Shown: positions 10,106 to 22,420, counted from the stretch's first letter. The stretch: DNA of 64,000 nucleotides from Nymphalis io (GCF_905147045.1 NC_065891.1:14021001-14085000); one strand, 5' to 3'. Program-made: numbers and translations. Notes: generated by a model from the letters alone, not told the origin.

Positions 10106-10862
10106 TGCATAAGAGATTGAAATACGAACTTATTTTGTTAAAAGCTGCCCTTAGTTCTTTCTGATGACATCTGCTTGAGATACTAGAATGGATTTATTTT
10201 ATTTTGTCGAAACTTAAGGCACAGCAGAGCGCATAACAAAAATTAACGTTTTTCATTTTTTATATATATTACATAACAGAACGACGCCCATAATTGCCAA
10301 TCAATGGCTATAATTTAAGCACTATAACCACACGATTTTGTGGATAAAAATTGTACATTATATATTTAAGCCTTATAAACTCTTCAAGCCTTGAACAACT
10401 GTATAAATGTTAAGCGCATCTCAAACAGTACTTATCCCTTTCTCCAAGGGTAGATCTTAATAACAGCAGTCATCTCCGACGTAAGAGATGTTAAGACGCT
10501 ATAACCGACAACTTTGTTCCCGACTATAAAACTCAACGGCATCCCGCACATGAATTTATTTCACGAACACATGTTACTGTAATTTCCACAGAACAGCGTA
10601 GATCGAAAGTGTTATAGAATCACGATCATACCTAACAACTCAAAATAGGATGAAAGTCTAATTTATTTTATACTGCTGCCAAATAGATTTTTGTTTAATT
10701 AGTAGAAGACCGAATGGCCAAGTTTTTAATACTTGGGCAATCAGTTTTTTTTTGTCTTTTGGCCAATTTATGTAGAAGTTTATTTTTGGCTTAAATTTGG
10801 TACTACAAAAAATTTTTCGTATGTGTATGTAAGTATAAAATGTTAGTTATTTATGAAAAGAC

Positions 10863-11175
10863 CGTAACCGTAACCGTAACAGCCTGTGAATGTCCCACTG
10901 CTGGGCTAAAGGCCTCCTCTCCCCTTTTTGAGGAGAAGGTTTGGAGCTTATTCCACCACGCTGCTCCAATGCGGGTTGGTAGAATTCACATGTGGCAGAA
11001 TTTCAGTGAAATTAGACACATGCAGGTTTCCTCACGATGTTTTCCTTCACCGTAAAGCACGAGATGAATTATAATCAGAAATTAAGCACATGAAAATTCA
11101 GTGGTGCTTGCCCGGGTTTGAACCCACGATCATCGGTTAAGATTCACGCGTTCTTACCACTGGGCCATCTCGGCA
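10863..11175 (-). repeat. SINE-A, full length, with 11-bp TSD
   Basis: On minus it runs from a tRNA-like head (plus GGCCATCTCGG at 11163-11173, B-box at about 11110-11127) to the conserved 3' end (plus ACAGCCTGTGAATGTCCCAC). The tail is a short GTTACG-type repeat. The flanks carry the exact direct repeat TATGAAAAGAC at 10852-10862 and 11176-11186. Full length, good conservation and an intact duplication mark a fairly young insertion. Open frames inside it are not genes. Confidence 0.92.
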
Positions 11176-11186
11176 TATGAAAAGAC

Positions 11187-12892
11187 GCTCAATGAAAATT
11201 ACTGAAAATGTATTCATGGAAAAGGTCACAGAATGACAACCATATTCCGATCAATTGAGAATGTTGACCCTTAGTATAACTGCTTTTACTAATTCCATAA
11301 GTATCTATCAGAAAGGTTTGATTAATCCTAAGAGTACTATTAGGATGTTCAGAAGATACATCTTATATATTCCTATTGAAATAAAAAAATAATATTATAA
11401 TAATTGGTTTAATAGCTTTCAAATTGGAGGCTGATAGTACTATTAATATGATTAGTTTTAATCATAGTAAAGTCCGAGTTTAGAATTTCTATGAAGACTC
11501 TCATAGAACTTATTAAATAACAATAATATTGAAGTCTTCGCTTCTTTATTTAATTTGCCAGATGCCATTTCTATAAAGTTAATTTATCTAATCGAGGCGG
11601 CACGAGTGAGAGAGCTCACATTTAGCTGTCTTAAAGGCACGTAACTTGAATATGGCAGTTAAAGTTGAAATGAACAGTTAGAGCTCTTTGCTTATTTACA
11701 TATTTAATTTGATTTTAATACTTATAACTCCCTAAAGATATCAAAAGTATTTATTAATTGAGAACGTTTTATAAAGATGATTTTATTCTGATCTAAATAG
11801 TTTGGAATTCCTTATCAGCGCATCTACAAATTATTAATTTTGCCCCATGTGTATCCACTAATCCACATCGTGCAGTGTCTTTATGCTGAGAGAATTCTTA
11901 TTAGCTTACCTAGTCCCATGTTATTTCGAAAGGGTAGTCGCCTTATGGTCTTCACGATATAGTTTTATTATCGTGGAGACCGTAAGTAATCTCTTTTTTT
12001 GCTTACCAATGTGTAAACTCAGAATATATATCTTAAATTCACTTTTATAATTCCATATGAATGTTGCATGTTGAAATAAAATTATTTTTTTATAATTAAG
12101 ATAAGAGAAGACTTTTGTCCAGCAGTGGAATATATACAAGCAGTTACTTCAATGTATTCCTTAAAATGGGCTAAGGTGATTTTATTATCATATGATCCAT
12201 TTGCTTGGTCTTCCTTACAGAAAAATAAACACAAAATAATTCATTGCAATCCATCTTTTGAAATTATCGAAAGCACTTATTACTTTTGCTTTAAAATTAT
12301 CAATGTAGTAATCGGTTAAGCTATCAATCTTGCTGCAAGGCTTTAAATATTGTTGCCATTGCAATTAATTGAATGGCCACGAAGCGTTTATTATCGACAT
12401 CAGTTGCAGAATAGATAACGTGCTCGGATACGTATTGGCTCATCTAGTTACTGAGACAATACACGTGGATCAAATAATATGAGGTTATAAAAAATTAAAA
12501 ACAATAAATTACAGACTTTATGTTATGCAGGTAAATTGCAGATTATTTCATCATGTTGCTCTAATGCTGGCTTGTGCAGTGCAGAAAACATTATAGTGGT
12601 GCACAGCACACATTCTCTAACCATCTCTCTTTAACGTGATTTCTACGGCACGGGTGTATAAACACTGTAAAGTAAAATAACAGCATGTAAGTGGCATTCG
12701 CTGAAATAACGGTCGACATCAGAGAGCTCAAGAGGACTTGAACAGAAATTCCAATGAAAGTCAGAAATTCCTTATTATTTGTTTGATAAACTAGTTTAAA
12801 TAAGAAAAACATCGTTAACACAAAAGTGTCTTTATAACGCCATGAAATATTTTTTTTTTTGGTAAAAATCATAAGGGTTCATCCATCACTTT
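11187..12892. other. Intergenic with small SINE-A scraps
   Basis: Short SINE-A-like scraps occur at about 11855-11890 and 12113-12146 (TTTGTCCAGCAGTGGAATAT, then AGCAGTTACTT). A 93-codon minus-strand frame at 12591-12872 gives a hydrophobic peptide, which AT-rich DNA tends to produce by chance; I recognise no receptor or transporter motif in it. Confidence 0.4.
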
Positions 12893-12927
12893 TGTAACGT
12901 CATCAGTCGTCTCAGTTCGATGATTTG

Positions 12928-12935
12928 TGACGTCA
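12928..12935. promoter_or_regulatory. CRE-type octamer TGACGTCA
   Basis: A perfect CREB/ATF consensus palindrome about 43 bases upstream of a TATA box, within the candidate LTR. Confidence 0.5.
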
Positions 12936-12970
12936 CGGAACCGTTTCGTCATATCCCTGAGTGAGATGGC

Positions 12971-12978
12971 TATAAATA
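12971..12978 (+). promoter_or_regulatory. TATA box (TATAAATA) of candidate LTR
   Basis: TATAAATAGG downstream of the CRE octamer fits a pol II core promoter in the U3 of the candidate LTR. Confidence 0.4.
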
Positions 12979-13277
12979 GGTCAACACTTTTGAAACATCT
13001 ATCGAGTACCATGACCTTATAGAAACAAAACGAGTAATCGAAATACAAATAATACTGAAATACATAAATTTATTTATTGTTATACAATAGAAGACAATTG
13101 TTGTTCAGAATTAATTGAAGATTATTATCAAAAGCCGATGTCTCTTTATTGTATTTGTTCAATAAATTCTATCGATAGTTGCTACATACAGTTATGTAAG
13201 TTGTGTTTTTGTAAAATGTAACAATGAAGCCCTTAAAGTTTCACTCTTAGGTCTGTTTTTGCATCTGTCACAGAATT

Positions 13278-13294
13278 TGGTGCCCCAATAAAGG
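13278..13294 (+). other. Candidate primer-binding site
   Basis: TGGTGCCCCAATAAAGG begins with the TGG that pairs with a tRNA 3' CCA end. It lies six bases after the inferred LTR end. The primer tRNA is not identified. Confidence 0.35.
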
Positions 13295-14362
13295 CTAAAC
13301 AACGAACATTCTAACTAAAATTTTCGGGGTTTAAAAACAGGTATTATGCGTTGTATTGGTGTTGGTATGGTTTATGAGATGAAATATAACGAAAACATAT
13401 TTAAGGAGTTTATATTTCATTTTTTTATGTCCGAAATATTTCCTGCGAGAAGAATTTTGTTGTCTGGAGGATTTCTCGCCTACCTCTTAAGTAATATAGC
13501 TTATAAGGTGTGGGAGGCTTAAGAGTAGGTGGTTTGTGGGAAACAGATTAGGGGTATATTAAGATATTTTTAAATAAATACTCTTCTTTTACATGGTTTG
13601 TTCTTGTACAAGTTTAATATAAGATTGTAATTTCTCTATGTAATTGAGTAAAATTCAATACATTAGAATTAAAAGCAATATGTGTCTTACTGCAGTGCCT
13701 TTTCTCCTTGAGCAGTTTTGGAGCTTATCTCACCACGAATATAATACAGGCCGAATTTGAACTCGAGATCTTTGATAAAGATACATAAATAATAATAATT
13801 AATAATAATAATAAATAATAATACATATGCCATGACAAGTTGGTACAATTTAGGCAAAAAATTTTGGCCGTTTTTAAAATAACACATTAATAATGCATGC
13901 ACTATTGAAATTATAATTTAAATGAAACTTGGATCTGTTTGTCATGAATTAATTAATGATATTTTTTATAGACATTTATGAATATTCATATATGTACATA
14001 TAATATATATTTTCTTCTTGATTAATTTTAGTATTACACATAATGCATTTTTTTTTAAAATAACTATAATAAAATAAAATATTTTTTTAAATTTAATTTT
14101 GTGATATTTTAAAACTTTGTGTTATATTGAAATGTTAAATTGTATTTTCTGTAATAATGTTATTAGTTATGTCAATGCTATTGATTATTATATAATGTTT
14201 TATTGAATTTATTATTATTGTTTTTTAATTTAAATCTTGATATACTACAATTATTATATTTTGCATGATGTGATAGCCTATAATTAAAAGGACATTTAAG
14301 TTATTGTTAATAGTTTGATAATGAAATGAATGTAATAATGTTTTCTTTTGTTGGTTATCCAA
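13295..14362. other. Intergenic, AT-rich, with one SINE-A scrap
   Basis: A SINE-A scrap on minus is seen at 13693-13740 (TTTTGGAGCTTATCTCACCA on plus). An AAT-type microsatellite spans about 13788-13822. No retrotransposon coding sequence is left downstream of the candidate LTR. Confidence 0.45.
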
Positions 14363-14402
14363 ATAATAATAAATAAATAATAAATAAATAAATAAATAAA
14401 GA
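14363..14402. repeat. AATA/AAT microsatellite
   Basis: A run of AATAAATAATAAATAAATAA-type units directly upstream of the SINE-A insertion at 14421. Confidence 0.8.
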
Positions 14403-14420
14403 TTTAATTATTCTAACCAC

Positions 14421-14716
14421 CGAGATGGCCTAGTGGTTAGAACGCATGGATCTTAACCGATGATCGTGGGTCCAAACCCAGGCAAGCACCACTGAATGTT
14501 CATGTGCTTAATTTGTGTTTATAATTCATCTCGTGCTTGACGGTGAAGGAAAACATCATGAGGAAACCTGCATGTGTCTAATTTCATTGAAATTATGCCA
14601 CATGTGTATTCTACCAACCCGCATTGGAGCAGCGTGGTGGAATAAGCTCCAAACCTTCTCCTCAAAAGGGAGAGGAGGCCTTAGGCCAGCAGTGGGACAT
14701 TAACAGGCTGTTACTG
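14421..14716 (+). repeat. SINE-A, full length, with perfect 12-bp TSD
   Basis: Head CGAGATGGCCTAGTGGTTAG, B-box GTGGGTCCAAACCCAGGC, conserved middle (GACGGTGAAGGAAAACATCA) and 3' end CCAGCAGTGGGACATTAACA then GGCTGTTACTG. It is flanked by the exact repeat TATTCTAACCAC at 14409-14420 and 14717-14728. It is the cleanest insertion in the window, with little divergence from the other full copies. A 62-codon frame within it is not a gene. Confidence 0.95.
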
Positions 14717-14728
14717 TATTCTAACCAC

Positions 14729-16345
14729 TGATTTTCTGTCGTTTTGGATATGATTAATGAATACTGCGTATAAACATTGATCAATAGAAAATCGTAAATA
14801 TAATAAAACTTGTATTTAGTTAAATCAATTTAAAACAAAAACATTTTTATATACAATATTTTAAGCATATAAAAAAATATCATGTTTATGATTCTGACCG
14901 TTGGAGAGTTCCTTCGTTTGGAACTAATCCTGAATATGTAATAAGATTATCCTTACTATAAAACTGTATTGTCATCGGAATCGAACCAACATTATAATAA
15001 CATTTCAGATTCTTAGGATATATAGACGTGGTTCTAATTCAGCGTGCATTTGATTTAATCAGACTGATAAACGTTGCCATTTAAATAAAAGCTTTTTAAA
15101 ATTGGTGTAAGTCGATTATAGTTTGAAAAATCTTATTTATAAATAGCTTTATGTAAATAAAAAATCTGTAAATATGCAATTTGCCTTTAAAATAAAATAA
15201 TAAACGTCATTCCCTTGGGATCGGTGTTCACTTTGTTTTAATATGCAAAGCAGGTTGATTCTTCGTCTTACGTCAGATCAAAGAAAAAATTTCGGCAAGT
15301 TTGTAACAAGATCTAATGAAGTGACGCTTGGTTCGGAGAATAATGTTTAGTGATCAGAGTTTGGTACATACACTTGATTGTATAAGAAAAATATTGGATA
15401 AAACGCTATTTTGCGGGTATCGACGAGGCTTTTAGGTCAACGTTTTCATTTTCGAAATAGAAAATACGATGGGATTCGTACAGTTTAAGTTTTAGTGATA
15501 TATGTTATCCATTTTATTTATTATATTCGGGTTTTAGCTGCGATCATACCTTGCTTATCATTGTTACTTTTGGCTGGTAAAAGATTATGAAAACGCCTAA
15601 ATTCCTATTATAATATTGCGTATATGAGACGATGTTTGTTTGGATACTCAATTCATCAATTGACTTCTTAAATTTATAGTATTCTAGTGTTGGCTTAAGT
15701 TATTTTGGTATATAAATCATTTTATGCTCATAAATATGGCAGTATCAATAATCTTATATGTTAACATAAACAGAGAAAACAACACCATAGGTTTTTCGGC
15801 ATGACAGATGATTGTTTTCCAATAATGTCTCTTCTAAGGCTGAAACTTGCCTTCCCTCAAGAAGGTCTGGATATTATTCCGCGCATATTTTTGATGTTGT
15901 TTTCTTTCACTGCCGAGTACAAGAGACACACATTTGTAGCAATGGTATTTTCCCATATATAAAGAATCTAATACGTTTATATTATAATTATGGTGTTTAA
16001 TAGTGACAACTCATAAGATTTGTTTTCTTTTTCACTCTTTCATACACATACTCTAAATATATGTACGCACATACACTGTTTTCTATAGTTCGACCACTAT
16101 TTTGTAGTTCTCTCATTGAAACAGATTATATAATTGATTAAAATAATTTCATTGGGATTACTTGAAATACTTGAAACCTTTTCTTATTCTTATTCATAAA
16201 AATATTAAAGGGAATTCTATGAAATTTATTTGTACAAAGTGAGAGACTTAACAACGGAACAACGGAACAAACGTTAACAACGGAATATGGAATAATAAAA
16301 GAATATATGATAGTTTATTAAAATATCTAATTAAAAATCATAAAG
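14729..16345. other. Intergenic with one SINE-A scrap
   Basis: A minus-strand SINE-A scrap is recognisable at about 15890-15925 (TGATGTTGTTTTCTTTCACT then GCCGAGTAC). The rest is unassigned AT-rich DNA. Confidence 0.4.
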
Positions 16346-16600
16346 AACTGAGATAGCTTAGTGGTTTCCCTATATATATTCCAACCCAGGCGAGTATTGC
16401 CGAACTTATATGCATAATTCGTATTTTTAATTGCATCTATTGCTCATCGTATATGTAAAGAAATATGAATGTATTGAATACAATTCTGTCACATGTATAT
16501 CCACCAAACTGCTTTGGAGCAGCGTGGTGTGTAAGCTCCAAACCTTCTTTTAAGAGAAAACCTTTCTCCAGCAGTGGTACATATGATAACGGTTATTACA
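16346..16600 (+). repeat. SINE-A, full length but strongly diverged
   Basis: Head GAACTGAGATAGCTTAGTGG, degraded B-box TTCCAACCCAGGCGAGTATT, middle decayed, then ATTCTGTCACATGTATATCC, TTTGGAGCAGCGTGGTGTGT, AAGCTCCAAACCTTC and CAGCAGTGGTACATATGATA. An old member of the family. Confidence 0.7.
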
Positions 16601-17997
16601 CTAACTTAGTTGAAATTGAAATTTAAATTCAGCTACTTTGAATTTGTTTATTGCAATATGAATATTCTTGATACTTGTGGAGATCACAATAAAAATTTAT
16701 ATTAACACGAGACTTATTTAAGTATTGTACGGTTACCAAGCGAAACTTCTAGTAATTGGATACACTTTCACGAAATTCTCTGGTTTCAAAGCGCTACGTG
16801 TACTGTATTTCAATTCCTTGAATATGAGCGTGTACTGTTTTATTGTTAGAGGATGGGGTATTGTTTGAATTCTGTAAACGTATATTTTTTTAAATATAAT
16901 AAAATGTAACTACATCGTTACTCGATGATGAGTTATATAACAGTAGATGATAAATAAACGCGGAGTTAGTATTCGTTGATGCGAGATATATTATGTAATA
17001 ATTTAAAATATAGCTAATTAATATTCCTGTTTAATTTAATTATTGGAAAAGAGTAACTTAGTTTCTTTCCAGTTCTCTTTGTCTGTAAAATATATATTCC
17101 AAGCAGATGGTAACTTTAAATTTAATTTTATTCTTGTAAAACAATGTTTGGAAAGAACTTATCTTACGAGCTTTTTTCAGTATATTTTGAAGTTAACATT
17201 TTTGATCTTTAAACTTTAGTTGGGCGTCGTGCATTGGATAATTTCCAGTCAATAAGTAAAGTAGTGTCAAACACCAATAATGTTATAACGCAGATGACGT
17301 GGCGATATAAGAAGTAGTTTGTATTACTTAGAAAACTACTGTCTTTGGGTGAAGATGACCATTTATCATCCGCAAGCCTATTGACTCTGCGTTCCTAAAA
17401 TAAATTTGTAGATACTTTCAGAAATTTTTATTGCTTTTCTTGTTGTTTAGCAATTACAATGTGCCTGGAATAATATCATCAATTCGAAACCAGTAATTGC
17501 TTTCGTATCGCCAATTACGAATATGTGATAATGTATAATGATTTAAGATACAGGAAACACAGCATCCCATATCTTGCTAATGACGTATTGTGTAATGAAA
17601 TCAATCAGATAGCTTGGTTACAACTAACTCGATATTTCGACGATAACATTCGAGCAACGGTTCACCTATCACTATTCTATTTGAGTTAAAGATTTCTGAA
17701 ATTACATTGTAACTAAAATACTGTACGGTTAATTTTAATTTTTCCCTATGACTTAAAACGGCTAGATTCATTATAATAGAACTCTCAGGATATTTAGTTC
17801 GAGTATGATTATTCGATAAAAATAGATTCAAATGGTTTCTTAGGTAAATACTAATAGAAGTATAATAGATATACTTAGCCATTTTAAAATAGTTTCTCAG
17901 TGCTCAGTCAAAGTTTCTAAAATGTCCAATCAACTTATTTTTATTTCTGGTACTCAGTTGGTTATCTCGGTATATCGAACATAACTATCATATATTT
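16601..17997. other. Intergenic, nothing recognised
   Basis: It holds a 93-codon minus-strand frame (17601-17882) with no domain signature and AT-driven composition. No other feature is seen. Confidence 0.35.
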
Positions 17998-18268
17998 TAC
18001 TTGGTGGCGTGGCTTTGTGTAAGCCCCACCATCCCACTCATCATATGTATATTCTACTATCTAACAGCAATACTTAGAATCGGTAGAAATTTGGTATGAT
18101 GACAGGCATAAGTGACATAGCATCTTAGTTCCCAAGGTTGGTGCATTTAAGACGTAAGGGACGGTTAATATTTTTGACAGTGTAAATGTCTATCGGTAGT
18201 CGTGACTAATATCATCCAGGTCGATCATATGACAGTCCGCTTACGCCTACCTATTATAAAAATAAAAT
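17998..18268 (+). repeat. SINE-B, old and diverged
   Basis: SINE-B order is kept: TGGCGTGGCTTTGTGTAAGC, CCACTCATCATATG, AGCAATACTTAGAAT, CATCTTAGTTCCCAAGGTTG, GCCTACCTATTATAAAAATA at the 3' end. Confidence 0.7.
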
Positions 18269-18717
18269 ATATAGATTTAAAAATCATATTGACGGAAAAA
18301 AAATAGTTTATCTAATCGTCAACATTTTAATGGAAACTTTAAAACAAAGTTTTGAGGACCGCAGTTAGGGTAAAACTAAAAGGATCGAAAATTAATAAGA
18401 CATCTTGATAATAAGAGTTTCTCTACAATTTCGAGCGTATGTAGTCAGCCTGGCTTAGATCCCTTACAGCTTATTCATCTTTACTTTGCGGCGCAAAGTT
18501 CGATACAAAAGAAAAAGTTAAGAATCATCGTACAAACGGTCGTTCTTCAAACATCATTTGTTAAATATTTGGCCAGTAATTAGTTTACTTGTTGGCCAAA
18601 ATTTCGGCAGTAAAATAGCCTTAAGCACAGGTCATTACCAGATGGGTCATTAGTAAAATTATTATTGGATTGGAGTGGATTTATGTATCTGTATCTTTTA
18701 GCTCATTAGTGACCAAA

Positions 18718-19070
18718 TTTTTTTTTTCTTCGTTATTCCATTTTCAAAAATTAATATACGTAGAGCAAACTTTTCCTTATTTGAGCCCGTGAGCTTGAAT
18801 ATTATGCTCGTATATTACCCACGGACCGTCGCAGTCTATCACGCAAACTTTACACAAACCTTTCTTTATCTATTTAAGCAAATAAATCAACAAATAAACT
18901 TTTTTATTTTCATTAATTCTTACATTTTCAAAAATTAATAAGTAAAGCTAATTTTTCCGTATTTGAACCCGTTAGCTTGAATATTATGCTCGTATTCTTC
19001 CCAAGGGACTGTCACAGACTATCACGCAAACTTTACAGAAGCCTTCTTTTATCCATTTAGTTATCAACCT
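18718..19070. repeat. Tandem duplication, two ~184-bp units
   Basis: The landmarks CATTTTCAAAAATTAATA, GAGCTTGAATATTATGCTCG-like blocks and ATCACGCAAACTTTACA recur in the same order at a constant offset of about 184 bases (18739 versus 18923). The units differ by scattered substitutions, so this is not a recent copy. No gene is inside. Confidence 0.75.
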
Positions 19071-21058
19071 GAATCTAAACGAACGTTAAGTATCTCGGGG
19101 TTTGAGATGATTTTCTTTGCGCATCTTAAGTTCCCCTTTCGAGGCATTATCCCAGCCATCTAATAATTCATTGATCCCTATAACTTATGATAGGTTTTTC
19201 TTATATATAGAAATAGTCTTTAGGAGCAATATGTATTTCAACAGCGAGCTTTCTATCATCCGTAGCTTCCGTATCGATTATTTGTTATAGTTGGAAACAA
19301 TAACAAAATTTTTTACTCATCAAATTAAGCGAAATTAAATTGGAGTTATTATGTAATAGTAGAGGTTCACTATCTACCTGGCGCCAACATCAAAGTTCAA
19401 TAATATCTAATAAAATCACCCGAACCATTACCATTTATATTACATCTACAATTAAAAGTATATTCAAATAGACTTCCAAGGGTTGATTACTTCATACTTT
19501 CGTTATATTTATAGGAGTACTTAATATATATTAACATGTAAATAGTATCGTTAATTATGTTACTCGTACAGTTATTTGTTATATACTTACTTACTAATAT
19601 ACTTTTAAAGTAAAAGGAAATATTAATTCATATTTCATGATTACAACATTCATATGAGTTGGTAGCTGGCGGTTGCCAGGTTGTCGGTTTGACCCATTTT
19701 CTCTCAGTAGAGATAGAAAAATGACATTATTTAAATAATATTTTAGTAGCATTTCAGCTTAATTATGTTAAATTAAAAAGTATTTGTAAGAGATAATTCT
19801 ATAAAATATGTTTAGATTTTTACTTAATACTTGGTTAAAAGAAGTAAGTCTCAGGTAATAATTAATTGCCCTTTTGTCACCTTCGCAATATAACGACCTT
19901 CTGTTAAACTTATGGGAGTCAACATTCTGCTACGATCTTATATCTTTATATTTTTCTTTTTACTTTTATGGATTAATAACAAAAAGGAAATATTTCTGTT
20001 AACAATATAACTATTTACAAGAAACGTGTTTGCTTTTAAGTAAATTATTTATTGCGAAACAAATATCGAGTGTATTCTTCTTTTCTCTTGTATTCTTCGT
20101 ACATTTGTAACATTTAACTTAAAAGTTTTCTACAAAATAGTTCTCTAGGAAATGTTTTGTTGTTACTCGTATTCGCTATCTCGCAAGGGAAATAATGTGT
20201 AGAAAAATAAACGGATCTTTAACAAGTACGTTTGTTACTTGGACAATATAACATGGTCTGGTAACTTTTTTTGTCAATAGACCCTCACCAAGTTTGAATG
20301 CTTAAGATCGCGTGAGTTCGTCTCGAGTGTTTTAAATTTGCTCGCGTTATAATAGCGACATTACCTCCCCGATTTTGTCATCAAACAATGGCGGTACCGG
20401 GCAGATTTTAATTTTCTAAGCCATATTTATGAGTTTCCTTACTCTTAATAACTTGCCGTTAAGACTTCAAAGGAATGAATAATGCTTCATTATAGCTTGT
20501 AAAATAAATGTATTATTTTTATCTTCTTTATAATGCACTTGTTTCTTTAATATATTTTGATAAGATTATTTATACAAAAGTTCTTTGAATTTTAAAGAAA
20601 AATGAATGAATATACATTATAAATCTTGATTGAACCCGTATTTTAAGGTTACATTAACCTAAGTATTACAAATCAGTAGCTGGACGAGATGTGGGTATAT
20701 TTGTATTCATCTATCCAGCCAATCTAGGCTCCATTTTTATTTCAAATCTGTAGGCAGTATGGCACAGGGTAAGTTATCACCCCCTCCCCATAGATATTGC
20801 CACTGTAAGAAATATATAATAAAATTTTTTAATCATCTACCGAGTTTCTTGACTTATCTATAAGTACACTTAATATATTTTTGCTAATTGATGATTCAGT
20901 AGAGCTGGTACTAGTTCTTTTGAATATATTTTACTTATTTTAATTTATAATGAAACTTCAACAGAAAATAAAGTACGGTAACCTTTTAAAGATATATTGT
21001 GAACTTAATTCAAAAACAAGGTATAGATAAATTAGCTTGGGGAGGTTGTAATTTCATA
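19071..21058. other. Intergenic with minor repeat scraps
   Basis: A LINE 3'-end scrap on minus lies at about 19459-19492 (TATTCAAATAGACTTCCAAG on plus). A SINE-B scrap on minus lies at about 20765-20815 (CATAGATATTGCCACTGTAA on plus). Otherwise unassigned. Confidence 0.4.
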
Positions 21059-21072
21059 TTACAAACATGCTA

Positions 21073-21092
21073 TGACGTCATTTATGACGTCA
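21073..21092. promoter_or_regulatory. Paired CRE octamers TGACGTCA, 12 bp apart
   Basis: Two perfect CREB/ATF octamers, 21073-21080 and 21085-21092, are start-spaced by 12 bases (about one helical turn). No gene start is recognised nearby, so a regulatory role is only possible. Confidence 0.35.
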
Positions 21093-21377
21093 CACGCAGA
21101 TAACATTACATAGTAGTAACAGCATGTTGTCACCAAGCCAGTGACACTTGCCAAAAGCAATTGACTATGAAACTGTAATCTGCAAAACAAATTAAATTTA
21201 CTTCGTAATGTAAACTTTATTTCCTTGTTAAAAGGTCTAAAGTTGAATGCGAAATCTTCACCGTTCAATATGTGTTTACAAGTGCAGTCATGGACAACGA
21301 GAGGTACGGAAATTCAGTAAACCTTGAGCCTTTTTTGTTTCTTGTCCGGAAATATAGATTCTACTTATTTTACTTGT

Positions 21378-21532
21378 TAGAAGAGCTTTGTCCAAGCCTG
21401 GCAAAGCTTAGGGCTGGTGGGCACTCATCATATATTCTTAGTTCTATTCTAGTATCTTAGTTTCCAAAGTGAATATTTTTACAGGACGAATGCGGTGACC
21501 ATTTATCATACGTATTTTATAAAAAAAAAAAA
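21378..21532 (+). repeat. SINE-B with internal deletion
   Basis: The 5' part (GAGCTTTGTCCAAGCCTGG, GGGCACTCATCATATATTCT) and 3' part (TATCTTAGTTTCCAAAGTG, GTGACCATTTATCATACGT, TATTTTATAAAAAAAAAA) are present with the middle missing. Confidence 0.65.
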
Positions 21533-22420
21533 TTGCAATCTTCACAGTCATCATGTATGCGTAAATTTCGCTTATATTTCAAAAAAATGGTTTCGTTGTT
21601 ATCTAAAATGCTATTTTGTTCATGCATTACAAAACATATTTAATTTTAACACGGGGAAATACATTAGCATTTGATAGTATGATTAACAAAACCCAGACTG
21701 TATGCCATCGTTATGTCGATCGGTTGAATTGTATAGGAGTTGATGTGCTGCAATTAATTGTCTCTGATCTCGAGTTATAACAAAGTGGAAAGTGAAAACC
21801 ATCTTCATGAATCATGCATATGTATTTCAACTTTCACGGTAATCGGACGAACTATGTCGAAGTATTAATTTGCAAGTTATATATTAAGATCCAAATTAAT
21901 AAAAAAAAATTACAATGTGAGTACACTTATAATTAAATAATTAGCAATCGACGAAACCCTTTTTTAAAAAAAGATAACACCTGTCAGTCTTCAATTTAGG
22001 TTCTCGACTATAACTAGCACATAAACAAAGTGTTTTATGTAATCGAGTCGGTGCCTAATATGTGAACATAATAGTCTGGTTGTATAAAATAATAACAAAA
22101 GAATCACTTTTTCATGTGCTAGCCTGGTCTCTTTGTTCAGAGTAGGGTTATCAAATCCGTTGAAAAGGGAATTTGGGAGCGATGAAATATGACGGAAAAT
22201 TTGTTTTCACTTAAAATTGAATGCGTTACATTAAAAAGCGTCTGAAAAGAATAAAATGATAAAAAAGTGAACCTCATTCCCTATGAAACCATTTAACAAG
22301 AATCATTAAAAGTATAAGTAAAGAATCGTTTATAATACAGATACTACGAAAAACTAAGTTGAGTGAAGCTATACTATCCGTAGCTGTTCAAAATTGAGCC
22401 ACAGAATTTAGTGATTTTCG
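21533..22420. other. Intergenic, nothing recognised
   Basis: AT-rich with several short homopolymer A and T runs. No gene or repeat copy is recognised. Confidence 0.4.

Larger units (their letters stand above)
12893..13272 (+). repeat. Candidate LTR (TGT...ACA) with promoter motifs
   Basis: The segment starts TGTAACGTC and ends GTCACA. In between, in the order expected for U3-R-U5, are a CRE octamer TGACGTCA (12928-12935), a TATA box TATAAATA (12971-12978) and an AATAAA (13161-13166). Immediately after its end comes GAATTTGGTGCCCCAATAAA, which resembles an LTR retrotransposon primer-binding site. No gag or pol follows, so it would be a truncated or solo 5' LTR. The boundaries are inferred because there is no second LTR to compare. 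Confidence 0.45.

Noticed and set aside
12591..12872. Hydrophobic 93-codon minus frame, considered as a chemoreceptor exon
   Set aside because: No receptor signature is visible, and T-rich DNA yields hydrophobic peptides by chance.
14515..14703. Frames in SINE-A copies (also 6150-6356, 10840-11055, 49941-50123)
   Set aside because: All lie inside SINE-A insertions bounded by target-site duplications.
17601..17882. 93-codon minus frame
   Set aside because: AT-driven residue composition, no domain, no splice or promoter context.
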